Origin: Vibrio hyugaensis
GTDB lineage: Bacteria > Pseudomonadota > Gammaproteobacteria > Enterobacterales > Vibrionaceae
DNA: 64,000 nucleotides
Assembly (NCBI RefSeq): GCF_002906655.1
Contig: NZ_CP025794.1
Span: forward strand, 1,364,001 to 1,428,000
Reading direction: 5' to 3'
Shown: piece by piece, positions 36,867-45,245 of the stretch
Layout: every line of letters starts with the position of its first letter
Numbering within the stretch: position 1 is the first letter of the stretch
Notes under the pieces: model-generated
The model's database searches: none
What the model saw: only the letters and a program-made list of their open reading frames with translations
Told to the model about the DNA's origin: nothing
Translations under genes and position numbers: made by a program

Positions 36867-37250
36867 AATTACTGCCTTTATTTATTCACGTTATGCGATG
36901 ACATGTCCGGCTATCACTTGCCCTTCATCGCAAACATTGGGATGTGCCTCCCTGGCGACAGCAATACTGCGCAATTTAATTCGCATTGAAAAATAAATCG
37001 TTTAAAACAGTGATCCAATTCAAATCGACATTTTCGAAATCCAAAAAAGTTTATTAAATACAGAGCCTTGCTATAAAACCTAAAAATTCGTCAAAAAAAT
37101 AAAGTGTGACCTGAAGCTAGTTAGGCTCTCAAATTCGGCACAAAACAAGCATCGAGATCACACTCTTCTTTTCTTTCTAAATTACGAACTTAATTATCAG
37201 TAAAAAATAATCAGACATTGATCACGCTTATTTTCCGTAGAAAAATAAAT
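36867..37250. other. Non-coding region upstream of the KdgM-like gene
   Basis: About 380 bases, AT-rich. It contains a CRP-like site at 37009-37025 and a CGTCAAAA word at 37089, both matched upstream of the chitobiase gene. No ORF of interest. Confidence 0.5.
37009..37025 (-). promoter_or_regulatory. CRP-like site before the KdgM-like gene
   Basis: Plus-strand AGTGATCCAATTCAAAT. It is identical at 15 of 17 positions to the site at 40102-40118 upstream of the chitobiase gene, and resembles the CRP core TGTGA-N6-TCACA imperfectly. It is about 145 bases before the start codon. Confidence 0.5.
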
Positions 37251-37278
37251 AAAGCCCTCAACATAAGTTGAGGGCTTT
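37251..37278 (-). terminator. Terminator after the chitobiase gene
   Basis: A perfect 12-bp stem, AAAGCCCTCAAC (37251-37262) with GTTGAGGGCTTT (37267-37278); loop ATAA. The minus-strand tail is ATTTATTTTTC. Confidence 0.85.
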
Positions 37279-37316
37279 GAGTAAGGAACAATGATTTTAG
37301 TGAATGATTAGCAGAA

Positions 37317-39968
37317 TTACTTCACGCTAGTCACGCGGCTTGTTTTCTCACCCGTAGCAGATACAGAGCGGATAAACACTTCACCTTTCACATTTGGACG
37401 AGCATTGTCTGCGTAAGTTAGCCAGTTTTTGCCGTCTAGAGAGTATTGAAGCTTCACACCTGGGAACTGAACGTTCATTGCTAGTTTTCCATCTTCTACT
37501 TTCGCACCTGGTACAGGTAGGCGGTAATCGATACCAGATTTCTCTAGCTTAGCCAGTTCACGTTGACCAAGAACGTTCGCAAAGCGGTTGTAGTCGTGGT
37601 TTAGCGCTGCTTTGTCTACTAGGTTAGAGTTTTGCGAGTATTCAACACCCACTTTGTAGTCGTTTTCCCAATCAGCACGGTGCCATGCACGCTCAGCTGC
37701 TGCTAGTACGCGAGGGAATACCATGTACTCGTATTGCTCGTCGTTACGTACTGTCTCAGACCAAAGCTGTGCTGATAGACCGTAGAAAGGTTTCGCTTCG
37801 ATTTCACCTTTACCAGTAAAGCCATTACCATCGCGATCTACAGACGTTTCTGCGTTTTGAGGCATGTTCTCTGGTGCAAAGCCAAACATCTTACGAGTAT
37901 CTGTTGCACGTGTAGCCCAGTAGTAACCACGTTCTTTCGGGTCAACTTCGTATGGCATGTCCATGTAAACGTAGTCTGGGTTAGAAACAATCACGTCGTA
38001 ACCTTTCTTAGACCACTCGTACACTGATGACGTGCCACCCCAGTAAAGAACGTCCCAGAAGTTTACGCGAGTATTTTCTGTTGCAAACGCTTTCTCGCCT
38101 TCACTGTACTTAAGACCATCTTGCCAAGCTTGGAAGTTAGGGATGCCCTTCTCAGCCACAATCTTAGACACTTCTTCTGCAAAGTGGCTTGGTAGATGAG
38201 CAAAGTCGCTTACCGTCCCGTCTGCAATTAGCGTCTGACATTGTGGAGATTGTGCGAATGGCTTGTCTTGTTTAGACAGGTCAATCGTACCCTTCCAGCT
38301 TACTTTGTCTTCAGCGTTCACATCTTGGAAACCAGCGCCTAGCTTGATGTTCTTCGCTTCGTCACCACCAAAGTGCCATGTTGATAACGGTGCGCCCGCT
38401 TCTTGGTGCATTGCTGCTACTTCTGAAATCACTTTATCAACAAAGCGAGTTGAAGATTCCATACATGGGTTGATGAAGCTTTGCTTGTTGTAGAACTGAA
38501 CCGTCGTTACGTTCGATGTATCTTGAGGATCCATCAGGCGGTACTCGTTCGCTTCTGCTTCTTTACCTTCTTCCATTAGACGGTCGTAACGTGCTTCCAT
38601 TGATACCACAGCTGCACGAGCGTGCGCAGGCATATCGATTTCAGGAATCACTTCGATGTTACGCGCTTTCGCGTACTTCAAGATGTCCACGTAGTCTGCT
38701 TTGCTGAAGAAGCCAGAACCAAAGTTGTCTGTCGTTGCACCTGAGCCAAGCTGAGGCAGTAAACAGCTTTTCTCTTCCAAATCGAAACAACGGTTAGCAC
38801 CCACTTCTGTCAGCTCAGGCAGACCCGGGATTTCTAAACGCCAGCCTTCATCATCCGTTAGGTGAAGGTGTAGCTTGTTCATCTTGTACGCTGCCATTTG
38901 GTCAAGCGTTGCAAGAATTGCGTCTTTAGAGTGGAAGTTACGAGCCACATCCACCATCACACCGCGGTAATCAAAGCGAGGTGCATCTTGAATAGACAGT
39001 TGTGGTAGAGAATCAGCATTTTGGCTATCTATCAGGCCAAAGATAGATTGTACTGCGTAAAACGCGCCAGCTTGGTCGAACGCTTTAATAACAATACCGT
39101 TGCCGTTGATGCTCATATCGTAAGCACCAGATTTTGCTAATTCACCGGTGAAGTTTGCAGGAACTAGCGTGATGCTAACAGGAACATCACCACGAACATC
39201 CACACCTACCACTTCTGCACGATCTTGAATTGCTGCGTATTGAGCCGCATCAAATGCGTCTTTCGGCAGCGCAATACCACCTGCGATGTCTACTGTGCCT
39301 CTGCCTGCTTTCACATGCATTGGCGTTGGTAGTAACGTAGTTGATACATCTTGTTTTGCTAGATCTTCGTTCTTTTCAAAACGAGATACTGCACTTGCCA
39401 TGATGTTGTTGTCATCAGGCGTACGTTTTAGGTTGTTGCCTTCAAGGCCAGTAACGAAAGAATTAACGTCTTCTGTATTAAGCGACGCGATCATCTTAGG
39501 CTCAGCGTTTGGCGCTGCAACAAATGCACCCGGCATGAAGTCAGTTTCAAATAACTGCCAGTATTCAGCAACAAGAGGAAGAACCACTTCTTCACCTGCC
39601 GCAAAGCCATCAAATTTGTCTGTTGGTTCTAGTTTGTGTAGGTCGCCCGTTACACGAGAGATTTTGAATTGTTCGTTGTCGACATCCAGAATCAGACGGA
39701 TGCTGTGGAAGTAGATAGCCCAATCTTGAGAGTCAACCGCTTCGCCTTGGTTAACCAGTGTCATGTTGACTTTGTTACAAGACGCCCACTCTGCGCCCAT
39801 GTCCTGACATGCAAGACCTTCGTTAGCGCCGTGGTTAGTCAACACTTCATATTGAATATCAAGGTTGTCAGCCAATGAGTTTACAACTTGTTGCTCAGAA
39901 TTCTGTAGTGAAGAGCAACCTGCCAATGTAGCAATAACAGAAGCAGCAATCAGACTATGTTTCAACAT
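37317..39968 (-). CDS. chb: Beta-N-acetylhexosaminidase / chitobiase lipoprotein (GH20)
   Basis: 883 residues, the length of the known V. harveyi chitobiase. Lipoprotein signal LKHSLIAASVIATLAGC (cysteine at 18). Then a carbohydrate-binding-like N-terminal domain, the GH20 small domain, and the catalytic barrel with HLHLTDDEGWRLEIPGL. The catalytic Asp536-Glu537 pair sits in HFGGDEAKN. It splits chitobiose and longer N-acetylglucosamine oligomers at the outer membrane/periplasm. Works downstream of ChiP in chitin use. It is transcribed alone from a long control region shared with a divergent TraB-like gene. Confidence 0.96.
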   Translation of the reverse strand: MLKHSLIAASVIATLAGCSSLQNSEQQVVNSLADNLDIQYEVLTNHGANEGLACQDMGAEWASCNKVNMTLVNQGEAVDSQDWAIYFHSIRLILDVDNEQFKISRVTGDLHKLEPTDKFDGFAAGEEVVLPLVAEYWQLFETDFMPGAFVAAPNAEPKMIASLNTEDVNSFVTGLEGNNLKRTPDDNNIMASAVSRFEKNEDLAKQDVSTTLLPTPMHVKAGRGTVDIAGGIALPKDAFDAAQYAAIQDRAEVVGVDVRGDVPVSITLVPANFTGELAKSGAYDMSINGNGIVIKAFDQAGAFYAVQSIFGLIDSQNADSLPQLSIQDAPRFDYRGVMVDVARNFHSKDAILATLDQMAAYKMNKLHLHLTDDEGWRLEIPGLPELTEVGANRCFDLEEKSCLLPQLGSGATTDNFGSGFFSKADYVDILKYAKARNIEVIPEIDMPAHARAAVVSMEARYDRLMEEGKEAEANEYRLMDPQDTSNVTTVQFYNKQSFINPCMESSTRFVDKVISEVAAMHQEAGAPLSTWHFGGDEAKNIKLGAGFQDVNAEDKVSWKGTIDLSKQDKPFAQSPQCQTLIADGTVSDFAHLPSHFAEEVSKIVAEKGIPNFQAWQDGLKYSEGEKAFATENTRVNFWDVLYWGGTSSVYEWSKKGYDVIVSNPDYVYMDMPYEVDPKERGYYWATRATDTRKMFGFAPENMPQNAETSVDRDGNGFTGKGEIEAKPFYGLSAQLWSETVRNDEQYEYMVFPRVLAAAERAWHRADWENDYKVGVEYSQNSNLVDKAALNHDYNRFANVLGQRELAKLEKSGIDYRLPVPGAKVEDGKLAMNVQFPGVKLQYSLDGKNWLTYADNARPNVKGEVFIRSVSATGEKTSRVTSVK

Positions 39969-40101
39969 CTTACTTTCCCCAAAAAGTCAGTGGTTCAAAA
40001 CGACATTTATCAAAAATGGTGAGCACCTAAATGCGAGGCGCTTAACAGTGTATTCAACATACAAGCAGTTATTTCTAAGCGTAAAATTAATGAAACTAAG
40101 A

Positions 40102-40118
40102 AGTGATCCAGCTCAAAT
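40102..40118 (-). promoter_or_regulatory. CRP-like site before chb
   Basis: Plus-strand AGTGATCCAGCTCAAAT matches the CRP core TGTGATCTAGATCACA at about 12 of 16 positions. It is about 140 bases before the chb start. Chitobiase genes in Vibrio are known to respond to catabolite control. Confidence 0.55.
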
Positions 40119-40170
40119 TCAGCAATGCTTAAGAAAATATAAACACATATATTTCAATCACTTAATTAAA

Positions 40171-40200
40171 ACGTCAAAAACGAACAACTTTTTTTGACGT
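40171..40200. promoter_or_regulatory. 10-bp perfect inverted repeat upstream of chb
   Basis: ACGTCAAAAA (40171-40180) and TTTTTGACGT (40191-40200) are exact inverted copies separated by 10 bases. One half, TTTTGACG on the chb strand, also occurs about 220 bases before chiP and the KdgM-like gene. It may be a binding site for a dimeric regulator, or a terminator-like hairpin. Confidence 0.5.
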
Positions 40201-40425
40201 GTTTGTTGCGACCTCAGTCACGAATATCGATGGGTTTAGACGGGTTTTATAGGATTTTGATCACTGTTGGTTATTTAGTAATCCATTAACAACAAACTCA
40301 ATTGAAGTGCTTTCGTGAATCAGATCTCATTTCCATGCCGTCAAAACTCGTCAATATTTTTAGAAATGACGATTTTGCCGAACCATGTTATAGATAAGGT
40401 GCATATTGAATTCGAGGAGCAAAAT

Positions 40426-41298
40426 ATGTTTCGACTCTTGTCTGTCATGTCATCTTTGATTGTTTTTTTCACCTCCTACTCCGCACAAGCAGAGCCACAA
40501 CACTGGTTGGTAAAAAAAGGAGACACCGAATACATGATTATTGGTTCTGTCCATGTGGGCGACAAAAGCATGTACCCTTTACCGAAAGCCGTGACTCAGT
40601 TCCTCAACAACAGTGACGGTTTGATCATCGAAGCGGATATCAGAAATACCGAAGGGGCTGCGTTTCCAAAAACAAAACTACTTGCGAAAGACATCCTCGA
40701 TAAAGAACAACGTCAGCACTTGGCTGACATCGCAAAAGATCTTGGATTACCGGAAGAACAACTACTCAATGCACCACCTTGGTCGGCGGCATTGACGATT
40801 CAGCTCTTGCTAGTGAACAAGTTAGGCTATGCCTCGGACCAAGGTGTCGACATGCACTTAATGACGCTTGCTGATAAGCAAAATGTGCCAGTGATTCCAC
40901 TCGAAACGGTACAATTTCAGTTGGACTTAATCGCTGGACAAGAAGATGGTGGGAAAGAATTACTGCTCTCTTCTATCGAAGAATATGACGGCGGTGAGGC
41001 TTTGGTACAGTGCTTGATCGACAGTTGGAAGACAGGCGATGGCAACTCTCTAGAAGATGCGTCTAAAAGCGCAGAGTCTACCGATGCATTTAATGAGGCT
41101 TTCCTTTATGAGCGCAACCGTAATTGGGCTGAAAAGCTAGATTCAGGCAGTGTACTGCCAAAGAAAGCAGGTCAATACACCATTGTGGTCGGCAGTTTGC
41201 ACTTAGTTGGTAAAGACAACTTGATCGATTTACTCAGAAAACGCGGCTTTAACGTCGAAGCACTGGGCAATACTAGCAAAGCAGATTGTGACATCTAA
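40426..41298 (+). CDS. TraB/GumN-family periplasmic protein
   Basis: 290 residues from ATG 40426, chosen because GAGGAG lies 8 bases upstream and a signal peptide follows directly (FRLLSVMSSLIVFFTSYSAQ, then AEP). The ATG at 40315 would bury the signal. The two GxxH-type motifs of the TraB/Tiki/GumN fold are seen: IIGSVHVGDKSMYPLP near the N-terminus and VVGSLHLVGKDNLI near the C-terminus, plus WSAALTIQLLL. Related Tiki proteins are metalloproteases, so a periplasmic peptidase role is possible but unproven. It is divergent from chb. Confidence 0.82.
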   Translation: MFRLLSVMSSLIVFFTSYSAQAEPQHWLVKKGDTEYMIIGSVHVGDKSMYPLPKAVTQFLNNSDGLIIEADIRNTEGAAFPKTKLLAKDILDKEQRQHLADIAKDLGLPEEQLLNAPPWSAALTIQLLLVNKLGYASDQGVDMHLMTLADKQNVPVIPLETVQFQLDLIAGQEDGGKELLLSSIEEYDGGEALVQCLIDSWKTGDGNSLEDASKSAESTDAFNEAFLYERNRNWAEKLDSGSVLPKKAGQYTIVVGSLHLVGKDNLIDLLRKRGFNVEALGNTSKADCDI

Positions 41299-41463
41299 AC
41301 GGTCACAATATTTACACCACGAACATCAGTGCCCTGATTGACGGGGCACTTACATCCCCTTACACCGCACCCACGCTGTTGAGTCTACACTTACGCCTCG
41401 CTAACAAATCCAGCAATCTATTCGACACTATCAGTTCAACCTTTAGATTTGATAAGAGCTTTT

Positions 41464-41876
41464 ATGAAGTACAAAGCCTCATTATTATGCCTAGCCAGTG
41501 CACTACTTTTACCTTCGTTAGCTAACGCTAAGCCATCTTGCACGATTGAAGAATTCCAGCCAGTCGATATTGCCCCAGAAACCAAAGGTGGTGTATTCGG
41601 GGTCAGTTCTTAATTACTCAAAAACCTATGATGCGCTGTGCGAACATTACTTTTACTACTGTCCATACTCGCAATCGCGTCGCACATCTAATCAATCAGA
41701 ATTTTGAAGCCGAATACTTCGATGGCAAAACAGGGAAATCACACTCTGTGACGTTTGATGAAGATGAACTTCAAGCTGGCTACATCAAGGTAGGACCAAA
41801 CAATCCACAAACGGTTTATGTTTGTTTCACCACATCCGAAACACCAATTAAAGATATTAGTTGTGATGTGAAATAG
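41464..41876 (+). pseudogene. Frameshifted small secreted protein
   Basis: ATG 41464 opens a frame with a clear signal peptide (KYKASLLCLASALLLPSLA, then NAKPSC) that stops at 41613 after 49 codons. The frame that continues without stops to 41876 is offset by one base. One base missing in the G run at 41599-41602 would join KGGVFG to GQFLITQKPMMRCANITFT and give an intact secreted protein of about 137 residues, with cysteines in both halves. Function unknown. It could also be a sequencing error. The downstream 82-codon ORF from 41628 alone lacks a ribosome site. Confidence 0.65.
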
Positions 41877-42021
41877 CGGAAACGGGAAACGACTTTGTTT
41901 TGTCTTTCTAAGAACAAGCTCCATCAACAGCTTTCAAAGCCGAGTGCGTTTCATTAGCCCTCTAACGAACACCTCTCAATTTCTAAAGCGAAGCGCTCCC
42001 GATTCAAAAAACCGTAAACGT

Positions 42022-42134
42022 AAAAAGCCGCAACATTTCCGTTGCGGCTTTTCTAAAATAGGTCGGTGAAGAGGGATTCGACGCGGCTGGGCTTCCATCG
42101 GACTGGCGCACCAGCCCCCGCCCTCTTCTTCACG
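42022..42134 (-). repeat. Decayed duplicate of the tRNA-Pro 3' region plus its terminator
   Basis: A hairpin AAAAGCCGCAAC/GTTGCGGCTTTT (42023-42052) is followed by GGTCGGTGAAGAGGGATTCGA (42061-42081), matching the 3' end of the intact tRNA-Pro gene (42205-42225) for 21 bases on the plus strand. The middle has diverged completely. The far end (TTCTTCACG near 42126-42134) can still pair as an acceptor stem, so the span is 75 bases, close to a tRNA. The encoded CCA has become CCT. It is a dead tRNA copy rather than a working gene. Confidence 0.6.
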
Positions 42135-42164
42135 CAGCATTAAAGCTTTACCAGCCCCAAATGC

Positions 42165-42197
42165 AAAAAAGCCGTAGCATTTCTGCTACGGCTTTTT
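42165..42197 (-). terminator. Terminator of tRNA-Pro
   Basis: GCCGTAGCA (42171-42179) pairs with TGCTACGGC (42184-42192), with A and T runs on the two sides. Confidence 0.9.
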
Positions 42198-42203
42198 CTA
42201 ATA

Positions 42204-42280
<77 letters not shown>

Positions 42281-42466
42281 AGATGTTTAACTGAGGACTT
42301 ATCCCCGTCAACGGATGCGTATATTACGGATTCTTTAGAGAGACGCAAGTGCTTTTTGCGAAAAAACCTAATGTCTTAATTCGTTTGATGAATTACTGAA
42401 CACTAGCACGTGAAATGTGACTAAGAACCCACAATAAAATACAGGCCATTAACCTTGGCAACATAA

Positions 42467-42480
42467 TTGATCCAGATCAG
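42467..42480 (+). promoter_or_regulatory. FNR-like site before the DUF3149 gene
   Basis: TTGATCCAGATCAG matches the FNR box TTGAT-N4-ATCAA at 9 of 10 positions. CRP could also bind. It is 60-74 bases before the start codon. Confidence 0.5.
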
Positions 42481-42540
42481 TGTGTAAAAAAGCACCACCT
42501 ATTAGTTTGGTCCATGTCGGAACTATCTTGGAGGAAACAC

Positions 42541-42681
42541 ATGGACTTTTGGCTTGAACTCCTATTTGGTAATGCGGTGGGACTATCGTCAATGATAGTA
42601 ATCTTTGGGACAATTGGACTGATGTTGTTTTTCAGCGGTTTCTTCATTTACAAGATCATGAACGACAAATCTCCTCACTAG
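42541..42681 (+). CDS. DUF3149 single-pass membrane micropeptide
   Basis: 46 residues: DFWLELLFGNAVGLSSMIVI followed by one long hydrophobic helix (FGTIGLMLFFSGFFIYKI) and the tail MNDKSPH. This is the DUF3149 pattern of small Vibrio/gammaproteobacterial inner-membrane proteins of unknown function. An excellent ribosome site (GGAGGAAACAC) precedes the ATG, and a terminator follows at 42710. An FNR-like site upstream suggests low-oxygen control. The gene is short enough to be missed by standard gene finders. Confidence 0.85.
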   Translation: MDFWLELLFGNAVGLSSMIVIFGTIGLMLFFSGFFIYKIMNDKSPH

Positions 42682-42709
42682 ATCTCGCTTAGCTCTAGAA
42701 ACGCTTTGC

Positions 42710-42744
42710 ACCGGAGTTGGTAACCTGCCTGCTCCGGTTTTTTA
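42710..42744 (+). terminator. Terminator after the DUF3149 gene
   Basis: ACCGGAG (42710-42716) pairs with CTCCGGT (42732-42738), then TTTTT. Confidence 0.85.
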
Positions 42745-42813
42745 TTTGATCTTTTCACACACGTCCTTGATATAATTGTCTCTACTTATCCTGTTCTTTA
42801 TGAGATTGCCGTT

Positions 42814-43395
42814 ATGTCTCACGATGACGATTTTGATCTGTTCCAACAGATGATGGGCGATGTGAAGCCAATCAGCAATGACACCGCCGAACACAAAAAG
42901 GTTCACCAAGTTACCGATGCACACCTTGCTAAACGCGAGGCAGCAATATGGTTAACTGAAGACGATCCTGAATACTTGTCGATTGACCATGCAGAAATGC
43001 TGAAACCAGATGACTTTATCGAGTTCAAACGTGATGGCGTACAAGACGGTGTCTATCGTAAGCTACGTTTGGGCAAGTACCCGATACAAGCTCGTCTTGA
43101 TTTACACCGTAAGACGTTGAAAGAAGCGCGTGATGAAGTCGTAAAATTCCTTAAGCAATGCATTCAGATGGACATTCGTACCGTGGTGATAGTGCATGGC
43201 CGTGGTGAGCGTTCTAATCCACCAGCCTTAATGAAAAGTTTTGTCAGCAGTTGGTTGCAGCAAATCCGCGAAGTGCAGTGTGTACACAGTGCGCAACGGT
43301 TTCACGGTGGCAGCGGTGCTGTGTACGTTCTATTAAGAAAGAGCCCTGAGAAGAAGCTTGAGACGCGAGAACGTCATCAAAAACGGTTAGGCTAA
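42814..43395 (+). CDS. smrA: Smr-domain protein SmrA (probable nuclease)
   Basis: 193 residues. The N-terminal part FDLFQQMMGDVKPI and the linker IEFKRDGVQDGVYRKLRLGKY match E. coli SmrA (YdaL) better than SmrB. The C-terminal Smr domain shows LDLHRKTLKEARDEV, the VIVHGRG loop and FHGGSGAVYVLLRK. Smr domains act as endonucleases on DNA or RNA; the role of SmrA is not settled. It is upstream of rluF. Confidence 0.88.
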   Translation: MSHDDDFDLFQQMMGDVKPISNDTAEHKKVHQVTDAHLAKREAAIWLTEDDPEYLSIDHAEMLKPDDFIEFKRDGVQDGVYRKLRLGKYPIQARLDLHRKTLKEARDEVVKFLKQCIQMDIRTVVIVHGRGERSNPPALMKSFVSSWLQQIREVQCVHSAQRFHGGSGAVYVLLRKSPEKKLETRERHQKRLG

Positions 43396-43499
43396 GCGCT
43401 CTCCCGGTGCTAGAATGCCCGACCTTATCTCGTCTTGCTGCTTTATCTTAGCAGTAAGGCACTTCAATTAACCGCCGTTGTGAAACGTTAGGAGACGAC

Positions 43500-44615
43500 A
43501 TGTCACAAGACAACACAAAACGCTTAAACAAATACATCAGCGAAACGGGCTTCTGCTCGCGCCGTGAAGCAGACCGCCTTATCGAGCAAGGCCGCGTCAC
43601 CATTAATGGTCAACAACCAGAGATGGGCACAAAAGTGCTACCTGGTGATGATGTTTGCGTCGATGGCAACCCCGTTGCGGCAAAAGAAAAGCCAATTTAC
43701 ATTGCCTTGAACAAGCCAACCGGTATCACTTGCACCACTGAGCGTGATATCCCTGGTAACATTGTTGATTTCATCGGTCATAAAAAGCGTATCTTCCCAA
43801 TTGGTCGTCTGGACAAGCCTTCAGATGGTTTGATCTTCCTAACAAACGATGGCGACATCGTGAACAAGATTTTGCGTGCAGGCAACAACCACGAAAAAGA
43901 ATACGTGGTGCGTGTCGACAAGCCTATCACCGGCGAATTCCTTAAGCAGATGTCGAGCGGTGTGAAGATCCTTGATACGGTGACTCTGCCTTGTAAAGTA
44001 GAGAAAGAGACTAAGTTCTCTTTCCGTATCGTGTTAACACAAGGTTTGAACCGTCAAATCCGTCGTATGTGTGAGGCGCTAGGCTACGAAGTTTTCAAAC
44101 TGCGTCGCGTACGCATTATGAACATCTCACTTGATGGTATTCCTAATGGTAAGTGGCGTTACCTAAGTGACGACGAAATGGCAGAGATCCTAGCAATGTG
44201 TGAAGGCTCTGTCGGAACCGAAGAAGCATCAAAGACAGATTCAAAAGGTCGTAACATCCGTAAAGCGACTGATGCGAAGCTGTTTGATAGCCGTGAAGAA
44301 AACCAAGACTCTACTGCTCGTCGTAACCAGAAGACACGAACTTTCCGTGGTAATAATGCTGATGAATTCCGTCATGCACCGAATTCGAAAAAAGGCCAAC
44401 AGCGTCGTCAACGTGATGATGAAAAAGCACGCCCAACAAAAGAGCATTACAACGCAAAGCCGCAAAATGAACGTACTAAGCCTCAAGGTGAATATGGTAA
44501 AACTGAAAAGCCTCAATCACCGAGTAAACCTAAGCAGCATTACATGAACCCAAATGCAGCTAAGCCAAGCAAACCAGCAAAACGTTCTGGTGGCACATTG
44601 AGTCTGAAGAAATAA
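43500..44615 (+). CDS. rluF: 23S rRNA pseudouridine synthase RluF
   Basis: 371 residues. An N-terminal S4 RNA-binding domain ([20 protein letters not shown]) is followed by the RsuA-type pseudouridine synthase domain with catalytic Asp105 in [15 protein letters not shown]. The motif [20 protein letters not shown] is present. It converts U2604-type sites of 23S rRNA in E. coli. After about residue 235 there is a tail of some 135 residues, very rich in Lys, Arg, Gln, Asn and Pro and probably disordered, ending GGTLSLKK. E. coli RluF has 290 residues, so the tail is longer here. AGGAGACGAC is the ribosome site. Confidence 0.93.
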   Translation: MSQDNTKRLNKYISETGFCSRREADRLIEQGRVTINGQQPEMGTKVLPGDDVCVDGNPVAAKEKPIYIALNKPTGITCTTERDIPGNIVDFIGHKKRIFPIGRLDKPSDGLIFLTNDGDIVNKILRAGNNHEKEYVVRVDKPITGEFLKQMSSGVKILDTVTLPCKVEKETKFSFRIVLTQGLNRQIRRMCEALGYEVFKLRRVRIMNISLDGIPNGKWRYLSDDEMAEILAMCEGSVGTEEASKTDSKGRNIRKATDAKLFDSREENQDSTARRNQKTRTFRGNNADEFRHAPNSKKGQQRRQRDDEKARPTKEHYNAKPQNERTKPQGEYGKTEKPQSPSKPKQHYMNPNAAKPSKPAKRSGGTLSLKK

Positions 44616-44637
44616 CGCTTCACTGAATGGTAAGATC

Positions 44638-44666
44638 AAAAAAGGACGCTCATGAGCGTCCTTTTT
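44638..44666. terminator. Bidirectional terminator between rluF and ybaK
   Basis: A perfect 14-bp palindrome centred at 44652/44653 (AAAAAGGACGCTCA with its inverted copy). It serves both converging genes. Confidence 0.93.
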
Positions 44667-44679
44667 GTTTGTCTTCAAC

Positions 44680-45153
44680 TTACAAGCACAGCGGTGCAAA
44701 TTGACCACGAGTTAGACTCAGCAAATCTTTCGGCGCTAACTCGATTTCTAAACCACGCTTACCCGCACTCACGCAGATGGAGTCTTGATCTGTTGCACTT
44801 TCATGTAGAAAGGTAGGCAGCGCTTTTTTTTGCCCAAGTGGGCTGATCCCACCAACAACATATCCTGTGGTCTTTTGTGCGATCTCTGGGTCGGCCATAT
44901 CGGCTTTTTTGCCCTTCGCCGCTTTCGCTGCCAATTTAAGATTCAGCTTTTGGTCGACAGGAATAATGGCAACGGCTAGGTTTTTAGGCTCGCCGTTCAA
45001 ACAGAACAGCAGCGTTTTAAATACTTTCTTTGGATCTTGTCCCAATATTTCCGCCGCTTCTAATCCATAGCTGTCCGCTCGTGGGTCGTGCTCATACTGG
45101 TGAATGGTGTGTGATACTTTTTTCTTTTTCGCAAGATTAATGGCCGGAGTCAT
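44680..45153 (-). CDS. ybaK: Cys-tRNA(Pro)/Cys-tRNA(Cys) deacylase YbaK
   Basis: 157 residues from ATG 45153, which has GAGGAG 7 bases upstream; the ATG at 45168 overlaps that site and was rejected. The YbaK/EbsC fold is indicated by YGLEAAEILGQDPKKVFKTL, the conserved lysine region AAKAAKGKKADMADPE, and TTGYVVGGISPLGQKKALPT. It hydrolyses Cys wrongly attached to tRNA-Pro in trans. Confidence 0.93.
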   Translation of the reverse strand: MTPAINLAKKKKVSHTIHQYEHDPRADSYGLEAAEILGQDPKKVFKTLLFCLNGEPKNLAVAIIPVDQKLNLKLAAKAAKGKKADMADPEIAQKTTGYVVGGISPLGQKKALPTFLHESATDQDSICVSAGKRGLEIELAPKDLLSLTRGQFAPLCL

Positions 45154-45172
45154 CAAGATTCTCCTCATAAAA

Positions 45173-45204
45173 CAAAAAACGCTGCTCCGTTATCGGTAGC
45201 AGCG
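45173..45204 (-). terminator. Terminator after nutA
   Basis: CGCTGCT (45180-45186) pairs with AGCAGCG (45198-45204), with inner CCG/CGG. On the minus strand it ends in TTTTTTG. Confidence 0.9.
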
Positions 45205-45245
45205 CTTTAAGTTAATGGTATCCACGAGTTTGAGTCAATCGCTTT

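Larger units (their letters stand above)
39969..40425. other. Divergent control region between chb and the TraB-like gene
   Basis: 457 bases without a supported gene. It holds the CRP-like site (40102-40118), the long inverted repeat (40171-40200), and the ribosome site of the TraB-like gene. ORFs reading through it have no family features. Confidence 0.5.
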
